NCBI GenBank assembly: GCA_021442155.1
Contig: CM038218.1
Coordinates: 59,548,268-59,612,267 of the forward strand
Source: Cymbidium sinense
Taxonomy: Eukaryota; Streptophyta; Magnoliopsida; Asparagales; Orchidaceae
Length of the DNA stretch: 64,000 nucleotides
Direction of reading: 5' to 3'
The first letter of the stretch is position 1. Each line of letters begins with the position of its first letter. The position numbers were made by a program, and so were the translations under genes. Below, one piece after another: positions 1-12,435 of this stretch. Under the pieces are notes generated by a model. The model was not told the DNA's origin. It made no database searches and saw only the letters and a list, made by a program, of their open reading frames with translations.

Positions 1-43
1 TTACTGATAAACCATACATTCATACATATAAATAAATAAATAA

Positions 44-51
44 ATATATAT

Positions 52-141
<90 letters not shown>
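44..141. repeat. (TA)n followed by (GA)n microsatellite
   Basis: About 58 bp of alternating TA runs directly into about 40 bp of alternating GA. It is a compound dinucleotide repeat of the kind common in plant intergenic DNA. Confidence 0.97.
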
Positions 142-145
<4 letters not shown>

Positions 146-689
146 GAGAAATTGATTTAGTTATTTTAAAATAAAGGAAAAAAATCCACTAATTAAATTG
201 ATTATAAAATTAATGGCAAAGGGTAAGTTGGCAAGTGGTAAATTTATGGTAACATAGATAGAAATTGTGTAAATATATTGAATAGATTTAATACCTCGTA
301 CACTTAGATTAGTATTAAGGCCTAGGTAAAAGGCCATAATATCAACTAGAAGTAGGCCTCAACATCAGGATCATGTTACAGATTAAGAAAGAGGATGCAA
401 ATTTTAGAGAATTTGCAAAAATATTTAATTGTGTTGATATAGAAATAAGGTAAAATGAGAGAAGATATGGACCAAATTAGAGGAAGAATTTAAATTTTAG
501 AAATGGGTTATTTTCTAGACAATAAATAAGTGGGTTTTAACTTATAATATTTTGAATGTAAATTTGACTAGACAATATGAAAATCAATATAGTAGAAATA
601 CTTGTGGAGTTATCTATGGTTATAATAGACAAAGTACATATGATTTGGCTCAGAAAGTGTAGCATGAACATATGATGGACTGATAGATC
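142..689. other. AT-rich intergenic DNA
   Basis: No open frame, RNA gene or repeat structure is recognisable. It may be the 5' part of the decayed gypsy element whose gag remnant follows. Confidence 0.5.
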
Positions 690-1075
690 CTAGAGTTTTT
701 TTTCTTAATGGTTTATTGATTTAAGTAAACTTTTTGTTCGACAAGTTATACTTGGTTACCATTAAATGAGATTTGTTAAGTTAAAATTAACTTGGGAAGC
801 TAAGATATATTTGATGTGTTATATAAACAAAGGAAAAGATTTTATAGGTAATCTATAACAGATTGAAATAAAAGTTACACTTAAAGAAAAAGATCCCCCA
901 TTATCATATCTTAATTATTTGTTTGATGGATTTTAATTCTTTTTTGCTGATGATTACTAAATATATGAATAAATTTGAGAAGTTACTCATATATTTTGAA
1001 ATAATAGAAGTAACCAAAGGATCACTTTCTAAGTTAAAATTGAATTTAAGACATGATATTAATAGAGGGATGACA
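690..1075 (+). pseudogene. decayed Ty3/gypsy gag fragment
   Basis: Read on the plus strand with frame changes, this stretch gives short segments in the order expected of the retrotransposon gag domain: a VRFxKLKL-like segment (here FVKLKLTWEAK, about 775-810), a PPLSYLNYLFD segment about 895-930 that resembles the family's PPSYxxxLLDxW, and a YMNKFEKLL segment with a following LSKLKLNLRHDI stretch about 960-1060 that resembles the YxxKFDELL...LSRFRxGLRxDI block. Several stops and frameshifts interrupt it and no protease or polymerase remnant follows, so this is an isolated old fragment. The assignment rests on motif order recognised by eye; a translated search against gypsy gag profiles would settle it. 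Confidence 0.45.
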
Positions 1076-3737
1076 CATTGACATCTGATTTCATCAATAG
1101 TTTAGAAGGTATTTTAGGTACTTGCTTTAAGGTGCACCTCATGAAGGGCAGATAAGCCTCAAGCTTATGGTTTTGGCGAGCAAGGTTTAAGATTTTTTAT
1201 TTGAGGCATAAATTTCGAGGTTATATACCTCGAGATGTATCAGTCAAAAGTCTCAAATTAACATCTACTTAAAATATATTTCTAAGTTATATGCACATGA
1301 ATTTAAGTTTTAAGACCTTGAGTTGAGACTAATTTGGGGATAGAGAGCTACGGTTCAAGGGAAATCAAGTTCCTATAATCAGTAGTAGTTAAATGCTAGT
1401 GGGAGTTGGGCGCTAACAAGGGTCTACGAGTGAGAGTCGAGGGTATCACATGAAAGTGGGAGTTAGATGCTACTTGCAACAACTATAGTAGGGAGCAAGC
1501 GCCTGTGATTGGGCTTTGATTTTGATATTGAGTGCTATTGGCAAGTTTCATTTATTTAACTGATTGTTTTTTTATTAGTTTGTTTTTGTTTTCTTTTTTT
1601 TTTGGATTTTTTTATTTTGACTAGTATGTTTCCTTTTAAATCTATTTTTATTTTTTTAATAATATTTTTAATTGATCTTTCTTTTTATCTGATTTTGATT
1701 GTTTTATTTTTTATTTTTTAAGGTTTTTATTTTCTTTTTAACTATTTATTGATAGTTTATGACATATTTGTGAATTATATTTAATTTAATTTAATTTTCA
1801 TTTGAGGTTTGTGCCTCGATCCGTCTTAACGATTATGCTTAGATTCAATAAGAAAAAATGCCTCCATTTTTGTTTTTACTTTTTGTTTCTTTATTTTATC
1901 ATTTGACCATGCTTTTCAAATTACAATATTAGATTTTGAGTACAAATTGAAATCACCTATTTTCAAAAGAGTCCATACATGCATTAAAAATTTGTTCCAT
2001 CATCAAAAACACTCGAACATGAAATACTCTACCTCCTACATCTAAGGTGATAATACCACCATTAACAAGAATAATCTAGAAAAATCTATTTTTTTAAATT
2101 TTTAGAAAACATATTTTAAATGCTATCAAACTGATTATTATGCAAATAAATGCTGAAATATGAGTTTGAATATTAATGTGGAAGAGGAGGACAAGGAAAT
2201 TGATGAGGAGATGCCATTCATGATATTGATGAAAAACTAAATAAGTTTGAAAATGTTATATTGGAACATTTGTTTAAATGTTGTGAGATGTATTGTTAGT
2301 ATACTTCAAGATAGATCTAATTCAAAAGGAGATTTATATTTCAAACTTTGTTTTTAGCATGATTATAAATTCTATCAACTTATCATTAACAACAAAAGAT
2401 GTACTACAAATATTGATCGCACTAGTGTGGTATCATTAATATGGTCTAACCATTTAACCAATTTGGTTCGAACATAATCAAATTCTCATAGGCTGATCTT
2501 AAGTCTTTGAATAAGGTGACAGAAGCGCTACACTAGACCCATTTTCATGTTTTTATGGACCCATTATCTTTTTTGCTGAATTTTTTGTATTTTTTTTAAA
2601 TATTAAATTAGTTTGAAATGTCACAATGATAGGATTTCTTCATACTTAATTTTAGTTTTAGTTTCTTGATTTATATAACCTTATATAGGGGCTTTCATTA
2701 TCAATTTAGATTATAAAAATTATGTTGAATTTAATGAAGAATTTTTTACAACTCTGGTTTTGACTTTCTAGTTTTATCTAAAAATTAGACACTTAGATGT
2801 CTTGAGGATTCACTATTTAATAGGCTGCTAACACTGGAGGCGACATAAATAGCATACTTTTGTTTGATGAACGAATCGTGGAGATAATGAGAAGATGAGT
2901 GTGAGCTCCAAAAATTCGCCACCGACCTCTCGATGAAGAGAGTGATTTAAAGTGTCAGTGAAATTTTCAGAAGACAGATGGATAGTAGATAAGACACTAC
3001 CCAGAGATTTCGCCCTCATTATGTGAGGATTTTAGATTTGGTTCCAGGTTTGCTATAGGCGCAAGCACCTATATTTAATTACCCCTCTCAGTGCTGAGAG
3101 ATAACTTTCGATTAAGGTTAGTCGTTAAGTCATTTAGTGCGTAGCATATAATAGTAACATGTGGAATTTTGGAATTTAGATAAATTTAACTTAAAGCGGA
3201 TGGTTGGGAGAACGATGATGTGCGTCTAGATCATGGTTATCGTGGTCCCACTGGTCTAAATAGTCGGTATTCCCCCGAAGGATCCTGTCGGCAACATATG
3301 GGTTACGTCGAAATCCTTGTAGATGATGTTTGTCAGAAACAAGTTTAAGTTACCTTAACTAATGTCTTTTTAAACCAAATACATCTATAATTCACTCAAA
3401 AAGTCGTTGGAGAACATACGCATGACCGTAATTTAGTGCTTATATCGCGGTGAACCACCGGAGTATATGCTTAAACCAGGTGTGCCATTTTTGCGAAAAT
3501 CATGCGGACAGAGGACACGGGCCAAGTCCTTACGAGCATAAGATTATTTGAGTGTGAAAATAGTTATGTATTTGATTTGGCGATTAACTTTGTGAGCAAA
3601 GTTTTCTTTGTCGACAAACCGCTGGATGGGTGGATGGATTTTACTTTAAATTTAAATAATTAATTTCATTTAATTTATATATTTTTTGTTTGAATATTTG
3701 ATCATTTAATAATGATTTGACATTAGAATTTGAATAG
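1076..3737. other. AT-rich intergenic DNA, nothing recognised
   Basis: No coding frame is supported. 1563-1760 is strongly T-rich. About 3000-3620 is more balanced in composition and looks like the relic of a transposable element, but I cannot name the family. Confidence 0.5.
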
Positions 3738-3764
3738 ATTATTATTATTATTATTATTATTATT
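3738..3764. repeat. (ATT)n trinucleotide microsatellite
   Basis: About nine uninterrupted ATT units. Confidence 0.95.
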
Positions 3765-4306
3765 GAAAACCCTCCGGTTGAAATATTCAAACAACATTCG
3801 GATGTTGATCAATTTATTATTTTGAGATCCATTCTATTAATTTAATAATAGAGGATCGGTCTTGTCAATAAACGAGAATTTCTTTTTAGATTTTATTAGA
3901 TTAAAAATATTATAATATAATTTATTGAATTTTTAGATTTTGTTAACTTACCCACCCAGAAGCAACCCGTATGACATTCGATACTTGGGTTTAAGCATTC
4001 GATGAGGCCCATGGTGTATTTTTAGATTGCTTGCATAATTTTAAGGTATTGGATTTAAATTTTAATCATGCTTTATAATGTGTGCAAGAGTTCAATTGAA
4101 GTATTAATTAACGTATTTTGTTTGTTTATATGTGTTTCAATGTGTTTAGTGTTTACTTTCATTTGTTTGCAATAACATCTTACTATTAGTAATTGAAAGT
4201 CAATCTTTATATTGTTAGTTGTTGATTTTACTTTAAGATTATATTATCATTTTATTTTGTTTTCATTTTTCTGTTTGATGAAATTTCTTTTGAGAAAGCT
4301 TCCTCT

Positions 4307-4700
4307 GCTTAAGAAAGCGTCATAGTCGATGTATTCGCGACCACGCTTAAAAGTCTTCTAAACCCACCACTCTTAAGAAAGCGTGCATAGACCTTCAATA
4401 TTTGTGTTTGAAATGAAATTAGCTCCGTCATTCCATTCTGGGGCTGCATCGGAGTCTTATAGCCTTCCTACCATGCTTAAGCGTACATAGTCGGTCAGCT
4501 GCGAAGTCTTAAACCCACCACGCTTAAGAAAGCGTGCATCGGCCTTCAATATCTGTGTTTGGAATGAAATTCGGTAGCCTCCTATCGTGTGAGTGCATCG
4601 AGTCTTACTCTATGCTTAAGTATCGTAGTCGGTGTCTTTCTGTGTGAAGAATCTTCTAAACTTTAAAAAAATGTGCATAGGCTTTTAAATACCTGCAATT
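4307..4700. repeat. three-copy degenerate tandem repeat, about 140-170 bp unit
   Basis: Units begin near 4307, 4475 and 4614, each with GCTTAAG followed by a CATAGTCG-like word (TCGTAGTCG in unit 3). Units 1 and 2 share AAACCCACCAC..CTTAAGAAAGCGTGCAT, then CTTCAATAT.TGTGTTTG.AATGAAATT; unit 3 keeps the start plus a GTGCATAGGCTTTTAAATA version and then decays. No open frame is preserved across units. Confidence 0.75.
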
Positions 4701-4774
4701 TCAATTCATATTTTAAATCTGAACTTAGAATTCATTTTGCATCAAATTAATGAAGTTTTATTGTCAATTTGTGC

Positions 4775-5780
4775 TCTGCCTTTCCCCATATCTGGTGCAT
4801 TGGGAGTCATTCGTTAACATTCAGCTCGGCGTACACAATGTCTTCACATCATCGTGATCTTCTACCAATTATGGGGTTTTCAAATTCCTGCATTGCAAGA
4901 AATTCACATTCTCTTGTTAAAGCTGAAGAGTATAACAGGATCATACTGGCGCTGAATTAACATTTTCACCAACTTAAAAATGTCAATTTCCTCACTCGAT
5001 TTTTCTTCCAACAATGCCTACTGCAATTTCCCAAAATCCCTATTCTTATTCCCTTCTTTAGCAGGAATGAGAGCATTCAAAACTTTCTGAAAACTATCCT
5101 CACGAAACTTCCCTTTCTCATCAACCACCAAATATAAACCATCACCTCCAGAAGGGAATATGTAATGTTGAAGTGGTGTTGGTGGATAATCTGTGTAAAC
5201 TATGTGACAAGGCTGATGATGAATCTTGGCGACCCAATCAGCAAACTCCTTAGCATTAGGTACTGTAGCTCTGAACCTTTGTACTGCATGCTTCTCCAAA
5301 TCTCAGTGGTCATGACCAGGCAAGAGGCATTCGGCTCAATGGTGACATCACCAGTCATGAGGCCAACATCTGAAAACTCCTCCTTAAACTCCCTGTATTT
5401 CTGGTTGCTGAGAGTCTTGATTAGAGAGGTGTAAATAACCTGTTACTGGTTTCTTAATGACATACCAATAGCATATTATAATGCAACAACAGTTTTTCCA
5501 GCTGATGTATGTGCACATACCATTACGGATTCTCCATTTTCAATGCACTTAATAGCTTCGGACTGGAAGGGATCAAGCTCGAAGGGGAACTCCTTCGCTG
5601 GCTTTTGAATCCCCTTCTCTTGAGCTGTCCAGAGCGAGGCGACATAACTCTCGGTAGGATACATGGGCAGGCCACAGGTTCATCGATGAAGACCAGTTCG
5701 TCCTTCCTCTGCGATTTATGTGGTATGGGGGTGTCTGGAGTCACATCATCTTGGGATTTTCTCTTAAGCATTGAAGACAT
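4775..5780 (-). pseudogene. MTR4: MTR4/HEN2-type SKI2-like DExH RNA helicase pseudogene (N-terminal part)
   Basis: The family (MTR4, HEN2) supplies the 3'-5' RNA helicase of nuclear exosome adaptor complexes. From an ATG at 5780 the minus strand reads MSSMLKRKSQ, a basic N-terminus, then after a frame change near 5664 the stretch [15 protein letters not shown] and the Walker A segment [10 protein letters not shown] (about 5490-5520). Two in-frame stops follow, then [15 protein letters not shown] and [15 protein letters not shown]. At about 5285 roughly 40 codons are missing, namely the part that carries the Walker B DEVH box in functional proteins, and the reading resumes in another frame with [14 protein letters not shown] to 5018. 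After a stop, FKLVKM and RQYDPVILFSF remain, then similarity fades near 4775. The domains are joined without introns over about 1 kb, which fits a processed retrocopy, although no poly(A) tail or target duplication is visible. Stops, frameshifts and loss of DEVH make it non-functional. MTR4 versus HEN2 is not firmly resolved. Confidence 0.9.
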
Positions 5781-7060
5781 CGCTAGAAAGAAGCTTAAGC
5801 AATCGGTAAATACAAATTATAGAGGGAAATAGCGGGAAGAAAAAAAAATGGCTGTAAAGGAGCTCGAAGGGGCTCTAAAGAGTTGAAGCAGCGCTCTTGC
5901 TCAGTTTATTTCTCCTCAGCTGCGGGTTTTTTGCAAATGTCCACGGGATGAACGAGGGATGGGGAAATAGGCCGATGCTGCTGCTTCACATGGGATGATA
6001 TGGGATGGGTGACGTGGAAACTTCTTATTGGCCGAATGGGGTGGCGAAAGCATGGGAATGGACGGCTGCGAGTTCCAAGGCATTGGCCAGATGTGATTAA
6101 GAGATAATTAGGTGGATTTATCTCGAAATGCTTGCTAATTTCAATAAAATTTTAAGTGCAATAACTTTAGTTAAATTGGATGTCTATTCTAAGAAATTTT
6201 GACGTTCGGATGATAAGCGGTCGTTTATGTCGGCCCGTTTCTTTCAGTGGCGTTGAGTGGGTCAATTTAGCTTTAAATTTGCGCATCATTGCTTCCGCTC
6301 ACTCGATATTCACATAGACTCGTCTGAATCGAGCTCGAATAGTCTCGTTTAATATATTTGACATTTTACGTTAACGTGCGATAATTTCGGAGTGTCATCG
6401 TCGTCGCGCTTCTCGACTTCCGATATCTGTGACAGCATTGATAGCTCGATCACTTTGGCCACTCTTTGGATTATGATATTTATATTTTGACCAATTTGAT
6501 GTTACGAGCCTTGGCGAAGTCCGTTTGTCGATCGGAGGTCATTTGAGTTGATTTTGATGACGTCCAGTGCATTTCAACCTCGACACACAATCATCTTCGA
6601 AGTCCGTCGAATTTGACTTGTGGGCTTGACCCGACTCATGACACATGTGGAGGTCAACAATGAGATGAGAAAATCAGATGAAAGAACACCTCCAAGGAAC
6701 AAAGGCATGATGAGTTAGATATTAAAAAGGCAAGAACAAGTTCTAAGGTTAGGAGAAAGGGAAGGTTCAACGAGGAGGAAGAATGCTAGACCAAAAATCA
6801 TTATTATATGATTATTAAGTTCAACTAATTGAATTACTAGCGCTTAGTAAAATTATTAGAAAATTGGTCTTATTAAAAATTGTGAAACTACCCCTACCAA
6901 ATATAAAGACTACAAAATATTCCTAAAAATAGTTGACATTTAAACCATTAATAACGAACTTAAACAAGCAAGGATGATTATATCATATTTAAAACATAAG
7001 CTTATGATGTTTTTTATTTTCTTCCTATTTTGATTTTATTATTTTGTTGCACACCGTGCT
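5781..7060. other. intergenic DNA next to the helicase pseudogene
   Basis: 5781-5830 may be 5' untranslated sequence of the retrocopy. 6150-6660 has balanced composition with many CG dinucleotides (for example near 6395-6415) and resembles transposon DNA, but no family is recognisable. The rest is AT-rich with no supported gene. Confidence 0.4.
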
Positions 7061-7083
7061 TCTCTCTCTCTCTCTCTCTCTCT
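7061..7083. repeat. (TC)n microsatellite
   Basis: Eleven TC dinucleotides in a row, then TTCTCTATC. Confidence 0.95.
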
Positions 7084-7891
7084 TCTCTATCTAATCACCT
7101 AGATTTTTCTCAACTACTGCTTGAATTTCTCGACAACCATTGCAAAAATTCACTCTCTCCTCCAAATACACACAAATCAAGAAAAATTTTCTTTACACCT
7201 TTTTATTTCTATGTTATTAGAGTGCTACGTATATAAAAATAGGGAAGTATGAAGTAAAGAAAAATAAAAAGAAGGACAAAAGAAAAGAGATCGCAAAATA
7301 AGAAAGGAGGTATATTCTTCCTTCCAAGATCATTGATATGTCTTCATGGGATTTTCTTTTCTTCCTAAATAAACTGCATCAAGATTGGTGTCTGATTGTG
7401 TTCTACAATAAAATAGGGTCTACATATGTTTAGTCAGATTGTTTTTTTTTTTTTTTCTTCTGCCTTTCTGCCAACAATTCTACTAGTAGCATCTGGAAAT
7501 GCTACACAAATGTTCTGATAAGGTAGGGATGCCATGTTGTGAACTAAAGTGTCTCATAATCGATTTAAAGATATTTCTTTTAATGTAGGTGGTTGCAACT
7601 GATGTTCTTTTGTTGCAATAATAATTTGGATTTATTTCTTTTCATCAACATTGATTTATTGCCACCTTATGACTACAAATCTTGTTTAAATGGTCTCTGC
7701 CAATCGTGACACTATATCCAGATGACCTAATATTCTGTAAAGAATAAAAATTCGCATTGGCCTTTTATAAGATCTTTATTTGGAATGAATCTTGTGCTAG
7801 GGTTTGATTCAACTTATCGTTCATATAGTTCTTTTCTTGTATTGGGAGGAATGGCCAAATTATTATTGCAACATACATGCATCAGTTGCAG
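7084..7891. other. AT-rich intergenic or intronic DNA
   Basis: Nothing is recognised except a T run at 7441-7456. It ends in ATCAGTTGCAG at 7881-7891, which reads as a plausible splice acceptor for the coding-like segment that follows. Confidence 0.4.
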
Positions 7892-8188
7892 GCAAATCAA
7901 CCTACATTAATATAAATATCTTTGAATCAATTTCGAGACACTTCAGTTCTGAAATAATGAAATACCCACATGAATTTACTGAACAAATCCTGGTTCGTTC
8001 TTATGAAGCTTATAGAAATGCTGATAAGCAATTTAAAAAGGATTCAGATCAAATAGGTCATGATGTCGCAAAGATTGAAGGCTTATCTCCCTTGAACACA
8101 ATTGGAATACTTAAATGAAATTGTATACGATGGTGAAGAAACCGTGAAGATTGGGACAATAATGATTGACGAAGAAGAATTTAAGTAA
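7892..8188 (+). pseudogene. unrecognised broken coding segment (possible terminal exon)
   Basis: After an acceptor-like TTGCAG at 7886-7891 the plus strand is open with a protein-like, charged composition: FESISRHFSSEIMKYPHEF, then EQILVRSYEAYRNADKQF and DSDQIGHDVAKIEG, reaching a stop at about 8116. In another frame the sequence continues as YLNEIVYDGEETVKIG and ends MIDEEEFK-stop at 8186-8188, so a one- or two-base frame change near 8085-8100 would join them. Codon-like composition on both sides of the frame change, and an acidic C-terminus, suggest a real former exon. I do not recognise the family. Another short open piece behind an acceptor-like GTGCAG (8677-8760) could belong to the same locus. 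Confidence 0.35.
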
Positions 8189-8468
8189 ACAAGAATAACG
8201 CAGAAGGAATCATTGTGAAAAAAAATAATAATAATAACTTTTTAAAAAGAAATTCTCTTGTCCCGACAATTCCAAATATCTTGCTGTCCCGACAATTCCA
8301 AATATACCACAGGAAAAGAATCTTCATGATTTTTTTGGAAATGGATTTTCTTGATGAACTGTGTTTAATTTTTGCTCAGTTCCAATCAATATATTAGGCG
8401 AGTTGTATAAGGAGAGAGAACGTTTTTATCTTGTACTTAAAGGCCCTGCTGCCAAATTTTACTGTATA

Positions 8469-8469
<1 letters not shown>

Positions 8470-8547
<78 letters not shown>
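8470..8547. repeat. (CT)n(AT)n(AG)n self-complementary microsatellite
   Basis: About 22 bp of CT, 19 bp of AT and 37 bp of AG follow each other. The CT arm is the exact complement of the AG arm, so the whole tract can fold into one long hairpin. Confidence 0.95.
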
Positions 8548-8550
<3 letters not shown>

Positions 8551-9251
8551 GATGAAAAATTGCTTTACTTTGTTTTTTTTCTTTTTGTCGTATTTTATTG
8601 AATTTCTGAGGAAGTTTTATTGCCGTTGCAGCATTGTTTTGTTAATAATTTGTCGATTGTTTAATTATTGCGTGCAGGCAATGTATTTCTTAAACATGGT
8701 TCAGAATTGCGCCTCATACCTCGCGACAGAGTTGGAGCTTCATGCCCATAGCATTAATTAATTTTTACTGTGTTTCTTTGTTTAAAACTTAATAAGAGCT
8801 ATTTGAAGCTTTCTGGACTGTGAAGAAGATAGAATGTGCTCATTAAATAAAGTTTATTTTGATAATACATTTTTGTTTTATATATCCCAAATGATTTTGA
8901 TTTTCATACTAGTGTGCTATTGATAAATTTTTACCTTTAGATGTGGAAAGAATTGCCATCAATGGTCAAATTGTCACTTCGATTTTGAACTAACCGTGGT
9001 TAAATTTCATGAAGTATTAAGTATTTGGTTAGAATATGGTGATCTGAATACTTATTTTATTTTTAATTTCAGGATGAGAGTAGTTTGTTAATGTGAATAG
9101 TTGAATATAGTCTTATTGATCAGGTGGATTTGGTTACATTGTAAGATCTTGCATGGTAGTCTCCTATGTAAGTTTGATTATGCACTCTTGCTTAAAATAT
9201 GTTGAGTTTGGGAATAAAATATGGTTTTGATGTGTTAAAAGGCTTACATTA

Positions 9252-9252
<1 letters not shown>
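8548..9252. other. AT-rich intergenic DNA
   Basis: Apart from the short open piece after an acceptor-like site at about 8677-8760 (see the segment at 7892), nothing is recognisable. Confidence 0.4.
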
Positions 9253-9340
<88 letters not shown>

Positions 9341-9343
9341 TAT
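9253..9343. repeat. (TA)n microsatellite
   Basis: About 90 bp of alternating TA with one CA interruption near its end. Confidence 0.97.
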
Positions 9344-9455
9344 TTAAATTCAATAAATTGCTTATTAAGAAGTTCATTAAAATTTATTTAGAAAGCCTAG
9401 TAAACTTAGGACTTAGGAGGCCTAAAATTATCTAATGATTAGACTACTTGCATGT

Positions 9456-12435
9456 AGGGGTGTGCATTAGACGGTTCAAACCGAAAAATCGAAAAATCGA
9501 ACCGAACTGATGTTAATTGGTCGGTTTGGTTTGGTTTTTATGTTTATTATTTGATTTTTGGTTGAAATTATGGGTTAGTGCGGTTTTATGGTTTTTGGTT
9601 CGGTTTTACTTTAATAAATTTCAGTTTATACAGTAAAATTGATTATTTCGGTTACATAGGGCCTTCGAGTTCGCCTCTCGAGTCTCGAGTTCACGGAGGC
9701 GTGGACCGCTTGACTGCGTCGATTTAGGCCTCGAGTTGTGTGGCCTTTCATTCCTCGACTCCCCGAATGGCGATCACGATGCCATACACTTGAGAATGGA
9801 GAGTCTCGACTCTCGATTAGGCTGGCATTGACATTCAGTGGTTCCGGTGATTCCGAATCTCTGATCTTTCGTGCTTTCGTCACTTTCTTATTTGCGGCTA
9901 CTCCTTACTTTTTTATTTTTTTTGCCCCAGCGGATAATTTACAGCCTACAGGTTCTGTGATTTATGTCTTCACTCTTCACTTTCATTCTTCACATCTGAT
10001 TTCAAATTTAAGTCTCTTTGAGTCTTGAGAGCTAACAGCCAACAGGTAAGGACTAAATCACCATTATCTCAAGTCAACTCCTCTCTCTCTCTCTCTACTT
10101 TTTCCTTTGTTGTGGTTGTTGATGGTTTGAATCATATTGTGAGCCTGTGTGATTGTGTATGGACTTTATCGCTTAAAGTAGGCTGAACTCTGAAGAATTG
10201 ACTTTATCTTTATTATTTGTTGTGGTATCCCGTATCACATGTATGTTCTCTAACTTATTCCATTGGTTTTATCTTTGTTGTCGTTGAGGCGTTGTTGAAT
10301 GTTGATTGTCTTCCTTTGGGCTTCTTTTTTATTCATTTCATCGGTTGTCTTGGTTTGTCGGCTTTGAATTTCGATTGTAGGGGTCTGTGAATTTATTTCG
10401 ACAGATTTCATTGATATTATGTTATGCGACTTATGCTTTCTAACTATTTAGGGTAGGCTTTATCTTTTCTATCTTGTTATTCGCCTGGAAGAGCCCTTTC
10501 TTTATGGTATGTATTATGTATATGTTCTCTGTTATGCCTATGTGGCTTATGCCATTGCTTTTAAGCCTTTTATCTTACGCCACGACCCACACCTGTAAAC
10601 TATTTTGGCCGTGAATATTGCCTGCTTTAATTTGCCCGTTAAGAATGCCTTTACTCTCTGTTGGAGTGTTGGGTTTCTCTGCTGCGGTGCTGCCTAGTGC
10701 CTATGAAGTATGAACATGCTAACATGGAATTACATTCCCTTTAGTCTTTACTCTTTACTCTCTATTTGATCAAAAATGATATGAGTATACATTCAATTTT
10801 CAGTTTATACTTTATAAGGAAGATAGTAGTCATGACAATTGATAATCTCAATGCAAAGAATTTTAGGAACATATATAGTATAACATATGGTTTGAGCTAT
10901 CGGTATCTCAATTCTCGGATAATCGGTTCTTATCTTGTTTAGTATGACATGTAGATGCATGTCTTGGAAAAATAATGTAAGCCTTATGATATTTTTTTTT
11001 ATCTTAGTATTTTTTAATGCAGCTGTGCAAGTAATAATATTGATTTATTGGGATGGCTTTAATGAAAATAATATTGAAGGGTAATGTTGAGAAATGTGAC
11101 ATTATATTATAATGTTTGGGATACATTACTAGATGTATGATGGAGTTGATTGAGCATTACAATTTGTTAACATGATTCACATGAATTAACACTGTTCAAT
11201 TATACAAATCTTCCTTGCTGCCTTGCTGGTGGCGGGCCTGGCGGCTCTTTCACTGACCTTGCTGTATCTTCTGGGTGGCTGGGTGTTTGTGATTGGTCTG
11301 CAATCTAAATTGTTGGTTACTTGGTTTAGTGGATGTTGGTATACGTGTATATTTGTATTAAATTTGTTGTTGGTGCTTTGGAATTGGCATCTTTTACTTT
11401 TACAAATCTTCCTTAGCCTTGTTGGTGGTGGCTCTATCCGACTTTTGTTGAGTTGTTTCGTATGATGGTATATTATCTTGGTGGTGGTGTTTTGATTGAT
11501 GCTATGGCATTTGTTGGTTATTTATTTGTTTGGCTAGCGTGTATGTTTGTATTAGTTGTTGGCTTTGTTCTTATCTTTGGAGTTTGGAATTGGTTTGTCT
11601 AAGTTGTCTTTTTCTTATTTCCTTTGTTGTTGGTAGCTAGTGGTGGCTCTATCACGACCTTGTATCTTCTTATTTTATGGGTGGTGTGTTTGTGATTGAT
11701 CTATATGGTTTTATTTCAATTTAGTGGTATTGGCTCTTGGGTTCTTTGTTTGTTTCTGTCTGTATCTGAGTTAGAAGCCTTTTACTTATTTACCACGGAC
11801 CACCAACGACTTACCACTTGGCACTTGCGTCTTGTTTGCTAATCTTGGTTCATGAAGGCATTTGCTCATTTTTTGAGCATGAACACTAATTGCTTAAAAT
11901 TTTATTCTTTTTTCATGAATTCTTATCATACATAGAGTCTATGAATCTTGAAGGAAACAGTGAGCAGATGGAGATGAAGATATTATACAATGAATCAGGA
12001 AGTGGCAACACTTGATTTGGCATCATGTCTGCTAAACATAAGGGTTGTCTTGTGGTGCTGCATAGTTCTATCCTTGGATTCCTTTTTGTGCTCAATAAAA
12101 TTGAATTATGTTGTACTATTTTTTTCTCTTTCTTTGTTAATTGTTTATAATTTTTATTTGTATATTAAATTGTATCAATATGAAAAATTATTTACATTGT
12201 ATATTAAATTGTATCAATATATATACATTAGTTTAGTAACTTTAGTTAACAAAATTTCTCTATTATTTGTTTGTTAACTTTAAACTCCTTTTTTTTAATT
12301 TTTCTATGTAATTCGGTTTAGGGAAAATCGAACCGAATAAATTGAAATCTAATTCGATTTATTCGGTTCGGTTTATCTGGTTTGTCTTCTTTTTTTTGGT
12401 TTTGGTTTTTCAAAATCTCAACTCATCAATCAATC
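9456..12435. mobile_element. probable hAT-like non-autonomous DNA transposon
   Basis: The left end begins TAGGGGTGTGCATTAGACGG and is followed to about 9650 by many CGGTTCGGTT, GGTTTGGTTTT and AACCGAAAAATCG words. Similar subterminal words, including ATTCGGTTCGGTTTAT and GAAAATCGAACCGAAT, return at about 12305-12410. Plant hAT elements commonly start with TAGGGGTG and carry such subterminal repeats. Inside, about 9660-12290, there is no transposase; the sequence is T-rich and contains a more balanced block (9660-10040) that could be captured host sequence. The expected complementary right terminus (ending CACCCCTA) is not visible, so the right boundary is approximate. CTACTTGCATG before the left end resembles CTACTTTACATG at 12429-12440 but is not a clean 8-bp duplication. 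Confidence 0.45.
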
